Origin: Prevotella sp. UBA3757
GTDB lineage: Bacteria > Bacteroidota > Bacteroidia > Bacteroidales > Bacteroidaceae
DNA: 12,321 nucleotides
Assembly: GCA_002371715.1 (NCBI GenBank)
Contig: DFGF01000159.1
Location: 1-12,321, forward strand
Direction of reading: 5' to 3'
A program made the translations under genes and the position numbers. Positions 1 to 4,825 of the stretch are shown here, piece by piece. The stretch's first letter is position 1. Each line of letters begins with the position of its first letter. The notes below the pieces were generated by a model that did no database searches, was not told the DNA's origin, and saw only the letters and a list, made by a program, of their open reading frames with translations.

Positions 1-1
1 G

Positions 2-154
2 GTGAAGGCCGAGTGGGCTAACCTGGCTGACGACGCTGAGAAACGGGATGACGCTCCCGCATTCGTGAAGGAACTCGTTCGTTCTATCAACGCTCAGGCC
101 GGTCTTTTAAAAAATCCGCCAGTTTCTTTGAACAGCGGGTGGATTCCTGTATGA
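2..154 (+). CDS. Unassigned 3' end of a gene, cut by window start
   Basis: An open frame enters from the left edge and ends at TGA 152-154, giving about 50 residues. The first part (roughly residues 1-32) is charged and helix-like, with the composition of a real protein (segments EWANLADDAEKRDD and FVKELVRSINAQ). The last 18 or so residues overlap, on the opposite strand, the end of the ISAon1 transposase fragment, so this tail is probably read-through into insertion-sequence DNA rather than the original C-terminus. I do not recognise the family. It may be a host gene interrupted by the element, or a chance open frame. The upstream part lies outside the window. Confidence 0.3.
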   Translation: MKAEWANLADDAEKRDDAPAFVKELVRSINAQAGLLKNPPVSLNSGWIPV

Positions 155-311
155 AGTCAAACTCTGACATGACATTGTGATTGTCGGTGTCAAGCCAGCG
201 ACGGCGGCGCACATACAGCAGCACCTCCTACCCACGAATAGGAAAGTCATGGAATGTCTTGGCAGGAGTAAAGCCGTTAGGACGCAAATCTTCACGTATC
301 AGCAACCGCGC
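87..311 (-). pseudogene. ISAon1-family transposase N-terminal region, decayed fragment
   Basis: Read on the minus strand from about 311 down to the stop at 87-89, the frame gives a segment with GFTPAKTFHDFPIRG, then an in-frame TAG (forward 228-230), then VLLYVRRRRW, and ends with KKLADFLKDRPER. The order GF.PA.T..DFPIRG - V.L.VRRR.W - ADFLK is how I know the short N-terminal protein that precedes the ISAon1-type transposase in Bacteroidetes. The copy is broken: it lacks its own start and N-terminus, has a nonsense codon, and no transposase catalytic ORF follows between 1 and 86. It is best read as insertion-sequence debris between the unassigned frame at the left edge and the lipoprotein gene. 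The family call comes from memory of the motif order, not a search. Confidence 0.6.
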
Positions 312-327
312 TGACGAGAGAGTCGGC

Positions 328-714
328 TTAATAGTCCTTCGGCCCGAACATGGCATCAAAGAGGACTGCGCCCTTGTTTCGGGTGGAATGGTAGACGTAG
401 CGGAAACGGTAGCCGGCCTCCTTATAGAGTTTTAGGTTGGTGGTATTTCGCACCTGATTGAGCAGCAGGTCACGCGGACTGTTACGCTGCAGGTTGGCCG
501 AATCGTCAAGTACGCCGTCCAGCGTGTAATAGTAACCAAAGGTATGTGTGGCTTTGTCGAAGGTCATGCTGTCCATGACCACCTGTGGGGCTACGGGAGC
601 CGGGCAATGCTTCTCGGTATAGTCGCGAGCCTCGCGTGCGCCACGCTCCTCAAGCGTCTCCTGGCACGCTGTCAGCAGTGCCGCCATCATCAAAAGTACA
701 TATATATTTCTCAT
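328..714 (-). CDS. Small putative lipoprotein (128 aa)
   Basis: A short secreted protein of unknown function. The N-terminus MRNIYVLLMMAALLTAC is a type II signal peptide with lipobox LLTAC and the lipidated cysteine at residue 17. The residues after the cysteine (QETLEERG) are partly acidic, loosely like the Bacteroidetes signal that sends lipoproteins to the cell surface, although the match is weak. The mature part of about 110 residues has no family I recognise; its middle (TFGYYYTLDGVLDD) and end (YRFRYVYHSTRNKGAVLF) look like beta strands. It is the second gene of a minus-strand unit, 70 bp after the stop of the TPR gene, and that spacer consists only of heptamer repeats. No promoter box was seen in the spacer, so it is probably co-transcribed with the TPR gene. 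Confidence 0.75.
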   Translation of the reverse strand: MRNIYVLLMMAALLTACQETLEERGAREARDYTEKHCPAPVAPQVVMDSMTFDKATHTFGYYYTLDGVLDDSANLQRNSPRDLLLNQVRNTTNLKLYKEAGYRFRYVYHSTRNKGAVLFDAMFGPKDY

Positions 715-784
715 TCAACTCTCAACTGTCAACTGTCAACTTTCAACTCTCAACTTTCAACTTTCAACTTTCAACTGTCAACTC
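715..784. repeat. Ten tandem 7-bp repeats (TCAACTN) filling a gene spacer
   Basis: The plus strand shows ten consecutive copies of TCAACTN, where the last base is c, g or t. The array starts immediately after the complement of the lipoprotein start codon (712-714) and ends immediately before the complement of the TPR gene stop codon (785-787). The whole 70-bp spacer is therefore repeat and nothing else. On the coding strand the unit reads NAGTTGA. Confidence 0.97.
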
Positions 785-1978
785 TCACTTCCTCATCATG
801 CGGTCAATCTCCTCGAACTCACGCCCCATATTGAGATTGAGATAGATACGGTAGAGCGCCGGTGCCCAGCGCTGCTGGTCGTTGGGGGCCAGCTGGCGGT
901 ACTTCTCCATCTGGGGTCGGGCCTGGGTGTAGAGCTTGGTGAGCCGTTCGCGGTAAAGGCGCGGCTCGTTCCGCTTCTCCAGTTCCAGCGCCTGGTTCAG
1001 GTAGCAGGTAGCAATATTGAAATAAGGCTCGGGCTGCTGTGGACTAACGGCCGACAGCTTGTTGCTGACGTCGATACACTCGTCGTAGCGATCCAACTGG
1101 AGCAGGGCCACCGATTTGGCTAACAGGAACAGCGGGCGGTCAGGATACTGCGCCAGGGCCTCGTCGGAGAGCTGGAGCGTCTTGCTGACCTGCCCGTGCT
1201 GGTTGTAGTAGTCGCCCAGACGGGGAAAGAAGTACGGGTATTCAGGATGATGGGCAAAGCCATCCTCCAGAGCCTTGACGTAGGCAGCATCGTCCTGCTT
1301 CAGCTGGTAAGCCTCGCAGATGTACTGACGGACGAAGACGGCCTTCGACGTGTCGGTCAGTGCCAGCTGGCTGTAGCGCAGCGTGCGTTCGGCATCCTTC
1401 ATTCGGTAACCGGCCAGCGTAGCCCAGTAGGCAGCACTCGACATGGACGTGTCGTTGCGGGCGTAATCGTAGGCAGCGAAGAGCGGCTGGCGGGCAGCGT
1501 CGATATAGGTTTCGAAATAGTCGAAAGCCTCCTGATAGCGTGAGCGGCGCAGGTTGTAAGTACCGCCAAAGTAGAGGTTGCGACGCAGGCGGTCCAGTTG
1601 TTCGGCGTGCTCCTTGCGGTATTCAGGCTTCACCCTACCCTTCTCATTGGGACGGGCATCAAGCGAGTCAAGGCTCTCGGCCACCCGATACAGGCGGTTG
1701 AGCAGGGTGTAGACGGTGGCCGTATCGTACTTCTGTTTCAAGTATACCTTTTCGTTAATCTGAGCGTACTGTCCCAACACGGATTCGTACCACACAGCAT
1801 ATATCTTCGGATTCTGGCGGTTGGCAGAGTCCTTGGCAATGAGGCCGGTCATCAGTTTCTCGGCCTTGTCATAGTCCTTACCGCTTTTAATATATGAGCG
1901 GGCCTGGCTCAGCTCCTTCTTTTGGGCTGAGCCGCCGACGGCCAGTAGTGCCACGAAGGCAACGGCAATTTTTCTCAT
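785..1978 (-). CDS. Exported TPR-repeat protein (397 aa)
   Basis: The protein begins with a signal peptide, MRKIAVAFVALLAVGGSAQ, cleaved probably near residue 18, so it acts in the periplasm or at the outer membrane. The rest is almost wholly helical, with tetratricopeptide-like units, for example around residues 30-60 (DYDKAEKLMTGLIAKD), 220-240, 250-285 (LQLSDEALAQYPDRP) and 295-330 (YDECIDVSNKLSAVSPQQPEPYFNIA, cited in part). TPR proteins are scaffolds for protein-protein contacts; the partner is unknown. The start at 1978 fits, because it directly opens the signal peptide and lies about 30 nt downstream of a TAACTTTG promoter box. It heads a two-gene unit with the lipoprotein, which suggests a joint envelope role. 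It shows no sign of truncation. Confidence 0.85.
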   Translation of the reverse strand: MRKIAVAFVALLAVGGSAQKKELSQARSYIKSGKDYDKAEKLMTGLIAKDSANRQNPKIYAVWYESVLGQYAQINEKVYLKQKYDTATVYTLLNRLYRVAESLDSLDARPNEKGRVKPEYRKEHAEQLDRLRRNLYFGGTYNLRRSRYQEAFDYFETYIDAARQPLFAAYDYARNDTSMSSAAYWATLAGYRMKDAERTLRYSQLALTDTSKAVFVRQYICEAYQLKQDDAAYVKALEDGFAHHPEYPYFFPRLGDYYNQHGQVSKTLQLSDEALAQYPDRPLFLLAKSVALLQLDRYDECIDVSNKLSAVSPQQPEPYFNIATCYLNQALELEKRNEPRLYRERLTKLYTQARPQMEKYRQLAPNDQQRWAPALYRIYLNLNMGREFEEIDRMMRK

Positions 1979-2008
1979 GCGTAATCCTTAATTTTATCTT
2001 TTCGGCTG

Positions 2009-2016
2009 CAAAGTTA
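2009..2016 (-). promoter_or_regulatory. Bacteroidetes-type -7 box for the TPR/lipoprotein unit
   Basis: The minus strand reads TAACTTTG, matching the TAnnTTTG consensus, about 30 nt before the TPR start codon. No clear TTG -33 element is present at the usual spacing, although the region upstream is T-rich. Confidence 0.65.
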
Positions 2017-2055
2017 CGAAAAAAGGTTGTAAAAACCTTCAGATTTTGGAAGATT

Positions 2056-2069
2056 CTTTCTTAAGAAAG
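2056..2069. other. 14-bp perfect palindrome between the XRE and TPR genes
   Basis: CTTTCTTAAGAAAG is self-complementary over 14 bases. It lies downstream of the XRE stop and upstream of the TPR promoter. It could be an operator or a weak hairpin at the XRE transcript end, but there is no convincing U-tract. Its role is unknown and chance is possible in AT-rich DNA. Confidence 0.35.
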
Positions 2070-2092
2070 CGTCCCTTTGGGCCGAGCGAACT

Positions 2093-2359
2093 TTATGCTG
2101 GCACACTAATGATTGGTTCGCCGAGGGCCAGCGATATACCAGCAAGGGTTTTAGTCGTGAAGTTATGCCGACCAGTGAGCCATTTAGAGATTTCCGACTC
2201 CCGCTTACCCATCTTTGCGGCCAACTCCTTCTGTGTGATACCTTTCTTCTTCAGCAAGGCATCAATGCGGTCTGCAATCTCAAGCGAGAGATTGAACTCG
2301 GCACGGGTCTCATCTGAGACGTTTGCCAGACACTCGCGAAATAACGGATTAGTAATCAT
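2093..2359 (-). CDS. XRE-family helix-turn-helix regulator, antitoxin-like (88 aa)
   Basis: A small DNA-binding protein of the Cro/CI (XRE) type. After a helical N-terminus (residues 1-37), the helix-turn-helix spans about residues 41-63: ITQKELAAKMG, then ESEISKWLTGRHN, a typical pair of HTH helices. The length and the short C-terminal tail (ALGEPIISV) resemble HigA-like antitoxins, but no HigB/RelE-type toxin gene is adjacent. Its start codon overlaps the stop of a 32-aa micro-ORF (ATGA at 2359-2356), so translation is probably coupled. The promoter upstream overlaps or adjoins a 16-bp palindrome, the likely binding site for autoregulation. It may be an orphan antitoxin, a stand-alone repressor, or half of a pair whose partner is the micro-ORF. 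Confidence 0.85.
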   Translation of the reverse strand: MITNPLFRECLANVSDETRAEFNLSLEIADRIDALLKKKGITQKELAAKMGKRESEISKWLTGRHNFTTKTLAGISLALGEPIISVPA

Positions 2360-2454
2360 ATCTCAAAAACTTTGTTGTCTATTCCCACTATCATGTTCTT
2401 CTCAATTGTAATGCTGCCGTTCTGCTCGATGGTCTTCAAATTAATCGTCTTCAT
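2356..2454 (-). CDS. 32-aa micro-ORF translationally coupled to the XRE gene
   Basis: An open frame not long enough for usual gene calling. It begins MKTINLKTIEQNGSITIEKN, continues MIVGIDNKVFEI, and stops at TGA 2358-2356, which overlaps the XRE start as ATGA. It begins about 24 nt downstream of a good TATCTTTG box and is the first start codon that opens a frame of any length on that transcript. The pattern of charged residues alternating with Ile and Val suggests short beta strands. I do not recognise a family. It could be a leader peptide that delivers ribosomes to the XRE start, a mini-partner of the XRE protein, or the leftover N-terminus of a lost gene. Confidence 0.55.
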   Translation of the reverse strand: MKTINLKTIEQNGSITIEKNMIVGIDNKVFEI

Positions 2455-2477
2455 TGCTCATTGTCATTTGGTCGGTG

Positions 2478-2485
2478 CAAAGATA
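2478..2485 (-). promoter_or_regulatory. -7 box of the micro-ORF/XRE unit
   Basis: The minus strand reads TATCTTTG, a perfect TAnnTTTG match, followed by GCACC. The start codon of the micro-ORF lies about 24 nt downstream. The -33 position falls in the neighbourhood of the palindrome at 2503-2518. Confidence 0.75.
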
Positions 2486-2502
2486 CAACTTTTTTCTTAT
2501 AA

Positions 2503-2518
2503 TTCACTTAAAAGTGAA
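2503..2518. promoter_or_regulatory. 16-bp inverted repeat at the XRE promoter, probable operator
   Basis: TTCACTT-AA-AAGTGAA is a perfect 7+7 inverted repeat with a 2-bp centre. It lies 17 bp upstream of the -7 box, at or next to the -33 region, where a bound XRE dimer would block RNA polymerase. Size and position are typical of Cro/CI-type operators; the assignment to this regulator is inferred. Confidence 0.6.
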
Positions 2519-2557
2519 GAAAATATATTAATTTTGTTATCAATTTGTGATATTCAT

Positions 2558-2601
2558 AAAAAAGGGCGCATCCGACAAACCCTGTGGGGATAGGATGCGC
2601 C
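2558..2601 (-). terminator. Intrinsic terminator ending the candidate ncRNA
   Basis: On the minus strand GGCGCATCC (2601-2593) pairs with GGATGCGCC (2573-2565) in nine perfect base pairs. The 19-nt loop has a further CCC/GGG pairing. The stem is followed directly by CTTTTTT (2564-2558). It is strong in this direction only; there is no U-tract on the plus strand. Confidence 0.85.
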
Positions 2602-2843
2602 GTTGACTCTTTATTGCCTTTACAATCTCCTGGGGATGCACCGTCAGTATGGGCATAAAGAAAGCAGGCCCCGTACCATATATCCTGCCGGACCTTGCAC
2701 TGACCCTATACTACTATGGCTTGAAGACTGCGCTATGAAGCGCAGCTCCAATGTAGTATAGTTTTGCTCTTATAATCTCCTTCGAGGTGCAAGTTCGAGT
2801 GGATAATTGAGCAACAAAAAGATTCGTGCCTCCGTGGAAACAC
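2558..2843 (-). ncRNA. Candidate structured small RNA with own promoter and terminator
   Basis: No coding frame explains this stretch, but its minus strand carries all marks of an independent RNA gene: a TACCTTTG promoter box at 2856-2849 and an intrinsic terminator at 2601-2558. Between them are helices that fit together without conflict. P1 pairs GTTGCTC (2815-2809) with GAGTCAAC (2609-2602, one bulged T). P2 pairs TGCACC (2791-2786) with GGTGCA (2642-2637). P3 pairs CTATACTAC (2761-2753) with GTAGTATAG (2714-2706) and contains a six-pair CTGCGC/GCGCAG hairpin. P4 pairs GTCAGT (2704-2699) with ACTGAC (2648-2643) and contains GCAGG/CCTGC. P2, P4 and P3 abut within 0-1 nt. A 16-nt motif occurs twice (2781-2766 and 2631-2616). 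I do not recognise the family; a 6S-like regulator or a sRNA are possibilities. An attenuator leader for the XRE unit is less likely, because that unit has its own promoter. Confidence 0.65.
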
Positions 2844-2848
2844 GTGTG

Positions 2849-2856
2849 CAAAGGTA
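2849..2856 (-). promoter_or_regulatory. -7 box of the candidate ncRNA
   Basis: The minus strand reads TACCTTTG, followed by CAC, a perfect TAnnTTTG match, placing the transcript start near 2843. It lies back to back with the vapBC-like promoter, with about 60 bp between the two -7 boxes. No clear -33 TTG is visible. Confidence 0.6.
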
Positions 2857-2896
2857 CGAATTTTCGCTGAATTTGATGTTATTTTACCAAAAAATG

Positions 2897-2927
2897 TTGC
2901 AAGTCTCAGAAAAACTTCTTAATTTTG
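2897..2927 (+). promoter_or_regulatory. Promoter of the PIN-toxin module (-33 TTG, -7 TAATTTTG)
   Basis: TTG at 2897-2899 and TAATTTTG at 2920-2927 are separated by 20 bp, the expected spacing for the Bacteroidetes primary sigma factor. The first start codon of the module is 23 nt downstream at 2951. Confidence 0.75.
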
Positions 2928-2950
2928 CAGCGATTATAAACAGAATTGAT

Positions 2951-3052
2951 ATGAGTCAGCAAGAGAAAGAAGAAAAAGCCAAAGAGTTTTGGGAGTATTA
3001 CGAGGCCACACAGGGTACCATTACAATCACCGACCCCGTTGTGCTTGACTGA
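2951..3052 (+). CDS. 33-aa ORF, candidate antitoxin of the PIN toxin
   Basis: The frame begins MSQQEKEEKAKEFWEYYEAT and ends with a beta-rich tail (TITITDPVVLD). Its stop overlaps the start of the PIN gene by one base (TGATG, 3050-3054), a typical antitoxin-toxin arrangement. A longer open frame from 2807 exists, but its first part runs through the ncRNA promoter and this gene's own promoter, so 2951 is the sensible start. It has a charged N-terminal helix and an acidic, aromatic middle. It is much shorter than usual VapB antitoxins and shows no obvious AbrB, RHH or Phd DNA-binding domain. Function as an antitoxin is inferred from position only. Confidence 0.6.
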   Translation: MSQQEKEEKAKEFWEYYEATQGTITITDPVVLD

Positions 3053-3471
3053 TGCGCCTGCTTCTTGACACGAACATTTATGTCTATATGGTCAGCGACA
3101 GGAAGTCGTTGACAAAAGATGTCTGTGCATATCTTGAAGACCCGGAAAACTTAAAATACCTGAGCATTGTCAGTTTGCAAGAATTGATAACGGCATTTCG
3201 GACAAAGAAACTCCTTTCCAACTTATGGAAAACAGAAGCGGAAATGATTTCCTTTGTCCTTAATGATCCCTCAGTAGAGATTGACAATACTGACGTAAAT
3301 GTTATCCGAACTCTGGCAGCACTACAGATAAACGAGGCCCAAGACCATAAAGACCCATTTGACCATATCATCATATCTCAGGCAATATCTCACAAGATGA
3401 CACTTGTCAGTTCCGATACCAAGTTTCCTTATTATCGCAAACAAGGCTTGCGCCTTATTGAAAACACTTAA
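3052..3471 (+). CDS. PIN-domain toxin, VapC-like (139 aa)
   Basis: A PIN-domain ribonuclease of the VapC type, expected to cleave RNA (often tRNA or rRNA) with Mg2+ unless held by its antitoxin. The acidic active-site residues are all present: D6 in LLLDTN, E44 in SLQELI, D101 and D104 in HKDPFDHIIISQA, and D122 in LVSSDTKF. The length of 139 residues is usual for the family, so the gene looks intact. The start ATG overlaps the stop of the 33-aa ORF by one base, indicating coupled translation from the promoter at 2897-2927. The cellular target cannot be read from the sequence. Confidence 0.9.
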   Translation: MRLLLDTNIYVYMVSDRKSLTKDVCAYLEDPENLKYLSIVSLQELITAFRTKKLLSNLWKTEAEMISFVLNDPSVEIDNTDVNVIRTLAALQINEAQDHKDPFDHIIISQAISHKMTLVSSDTKFPYYRKQGLRLIENT

Positions 3472-3490
3472 TTGTGAGTGCTCCTATGCT

Positions 3491-3856
3491 TTATTCCTCC
3501 AGCAACTCTGCCAGTTCCTCGCCGAGTGTGGCAAAGTAGTAGTTGCTGTGCTTGACGGGGAGTTCCATCAGATTCAGATGGCTGTTAAGTTCTTCGTTAT
3601 TCTCAACGGCAAGAAACTCATAGCCGTAACGAGGGGCAACCTGATTCAAGAACGTGGCGAGATTGCGAACGTTGCGCTTCTCGTGGGTCTTGAAGTTGGC
3701 AGTAACGAGGATAACGCACTTGTCTGGTAGTCCCTCGCGTCTCTTGCTCTGCTCCCAGAAGCGGATGTAGAGATGGATGCCCTTCTCGTTGACTCCATGA
3801 ATCGGACAAGCAGGAATCTCTGTGTCCTTCGCGACGTATTGAAGATTATCTCTGAC
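3491..3856 (-). pseudogene. 3' remnant of an unassigned gene, start missing
   Basis: The minus strand holds an open frame that ends at TAA 3493-3491. It reads coding-like back to about 3856, with segments such as ACPIHGVNEKGIHLYIRFWE, KCVILVTANFKTHEKRNVRN and NYYFATLGEELAELLEE. The sequence alternates predicted strands and helices and looks like a genuine protein C-terminus of about 120 residues. There is no in-frame ATG upstream before the frame closes at about 3920, and the first ATG lies only about 24 codons from the end, so the 5' part is missing. I do not recognise the family. The fragment abuts the remnant of a plus-strand gene, which suggests deletion or recombination. Confidence 0.55.
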
Positions 3857-4042
3857 CGTCAGAAGAAGGACAAGGAGGATTTGTTGACAACAGTCAAACA
3901 GGAAATTCAGTCATCAGCTAATAAGGGAGATAATGGTCTGGCTGATGAAATCCACAAGTTGAAGGACAAATTTCCGTCTGTCTTACCTGCTATTCCTCCC
4001 TCTTTTATTGCATTGATGTCATCGAAAAACGTACTGAATTAA
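3842..4042 (+). pseudogene. 3' remnant of a second unassigned gene
   Basis: On the plus strand a frame reads VLKIISDRQKKDKEDLLTTV, then a lysine- and glutamate-rich helical stretch, and ends FPSVLPAIPPSFIALMSSKN and VLN at TAA 4042. The open frame formally begins at ATG 3773, but its first 20 or so codons are antisense to the coding-like minus-strand remnant, so the original start is gone. It looks like the last 65 residues of a helical protein. No family is recognised. Together with the preceding entry it marks a junction near 3840-3860, where two genes lost their 5' parts. Confidence 0.4.
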
Positions 4043-4160
4043 TCAGTGAACACTAATTAGAATAATGTGTATCATTTTTATTATACAAGCAGCAGCCAAT
4101 TATAATGGTCGTTTTTCCCTGTTATTCCCTTATATGAAAATAAGAGCGCGGAAATCTTCC

Positions 4161-4168
4161 TACCTTTG
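4161..4168 (+). promoter_or_regulatory. -7 box upstream of the truncated exported-protein gene
   Basis: TACCTTTG, followed by CAC, lies 40 nt before the ATG at 4209. There is no TTG at the -33 position. The promoter appears to survive although the gene behind it is cut short. Confidence 0.6.
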
Positions 4169-4208
4169 CACGCTGAAAAAAGGATTTTAACAATTTAGAG
4201 AAAGCAAA

Positions 4209-4375
4209 ATGAATACGAGACAAGGAAGTATTAGATTAGTGACTTTTGCAGTTACCGCAATAACTGCCACTACAATGTGGGCACAAGTGAATGATAGCTT
4301 ATGTGCTGACACGACATTGTGGTATAACCAGACGCAACAGTTGGAGGGAGTCGTATGTCGGTGGCATGGTGGCGG
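4209..4375 (+). pseudogene. 5' remnant of an exported protein, possibly TonB-dependent receptor type
   Basis: The frame starts MNTRQGSIRLVTFAVTAITA and continues TTMWAQ, a signal peptide with likely cleavage after residue 26. It then reads DTTLWYNQTQQLEGVVCRWH. The pattern of a signal peptide, then an acidic stretch and a QQLEGVVV-like strand, recalls the beginning of Bacteroidetes outer-membrane TonB-dependent receptors and related barrels. After about residue 55 the frame runs antisense through the DUF2442 gene and loses sense, so only the 5' end of the original gene remains. The open frame formally goes on to 4541. The promoter at 4161-4168 could still drive it. The family call is weak; the truncation is better supported. 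Confidence 0.45.
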
Positions 4376-4615
4376 TTATAATCTTAATAAGTCTTTGACG
4401 GAATATATTTTGCTCAGAGCCTCGAACGAGAAATACTGGTCGTCCATTATCATCCACTCCTCGCGCTGCTTGCGGGTGAGGTGCTTGATGTCGGGAAACA
4501 TCGACACGGGGACGATAATCTCACGCCCGTCGGTCAGGTAAGCAGCCATTGCCCCGCGCTTCACGTTGAAGTCAAGCTTCTTAATGCCTAAGTTCGTGTC
4601 CTTGAATTTGCACAT
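4376..4615 (-). CDS. DUF2442 domain protein (79 aa)
   Basis: The protein starts MCKFKDTNLGIKKLDFNVKR, followed by YLTDGREIIVPVSMFPDIKH, then REEWMIMD and YSVKDLLRL. The order DGR.I.VP.S.FP - R..W - F..L - SV..LL matches the DUF2442 family, small proteins often found beside DUF4160 proteins in toxin-antitoxin-like pairs. No DUF4160 partner is present here. ATG 4615 is preferred over ATG 4651, because the codons between them read through the TATCTTTG promoter box. The gene covers the end of the truncated exported-protein frame on the other strand, so it may have arrived with the event that broke that gene. Its role as an antitoxin or regulator is not shown by the sequence. Confidence 0.7.
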   Translation of the reverse strand: MCKFKDTNLGIKKLDFNVKRGAMAAYLTDGREIIVPVSMFPDIKHLTRKQREEWMIMDDQYFSFEALSKIYSVKDLLRL

Positions 4616-4628
4616 ATCTGTTCTGGTG

Positions 4629-4636
4629 CAAAGATA
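4629..4636 (-). promoter_or_regulatory. -7 box of the DUF2442 gene
   Basis: The minus strand reads TATCTTTG, followed by GCACC, 13 nt before the start codon at 4615, so the 5' leader is only a few bases long. TTTG motifs lie roughly 12-20 bp upstream on the minus strand (forward CAAA at 4649-4652 and 4654-4657). The box and its flanks (GGTGCAAAGATACAA on the plus strand) are identical over 15 bp to the XRE promoter. Confidence 0.65.
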
Positions 4637-4825
4637 CAAAGTTTTTTTCAAAACAAAGAACTATGCCCTTACCTTTTATATATTAGTGGCTCTTTCGCCC
4701 TCAGAATGCCCCAACTTATTCCGTTATATTAAAATCAATCTGTATAAAAACTGAGCTCTTTTTCCCAAAGATTGCTGTTTGGGATGTCCACAATATTGTT
4801 ATTTTTCACCCGTAGGGCAAAAAAC

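Noticed and set aside
715..784. CRISPR-like array
   Set aside because: The units are 7 bp and directly adjacent; there are no spacers and no cas genes.
544..845. Plus-strand frames encoding repeats such as QLSTFN
   Set aside because: These are translations of the heptamer spacer plus antisense of the lipoprotein gene; no promoter or coding bias.
2780..2800. GCAAGTTCGAGT resembles a tRNA T-loop, hinting at a tRNA or tmRNA end
   Set aside because: The flanks do not form the 5-bp T-stem, there is no acceptor stem or CCA, and the bases are better used in helix P2 of the minus-strand RNA.
2558..2843. Riboswitch or attenuator leader of the XRE unit
   Set aside because: Not excluded, but the XRE unit has a perfect promoter box downstream of the terminator, and no known aptamer signature (TPP, cobalamin, SAM, c-di-GMP) was recognised.
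2807..2950. N-terminal extension of the 33-aa ORF upstream of the PIN gene
   Set aside because: The extension runs through both divergent promoters; the promoter at 2897-2927 lies inside it, so translation must start later, at 2951.
3404..3730. Plus-strand frame of 108 codons after the PIN gene
   Set aside because: It overlaps the PIN end and is antisense to the more protein-like minus-strand remnant; the composition is not convincing.
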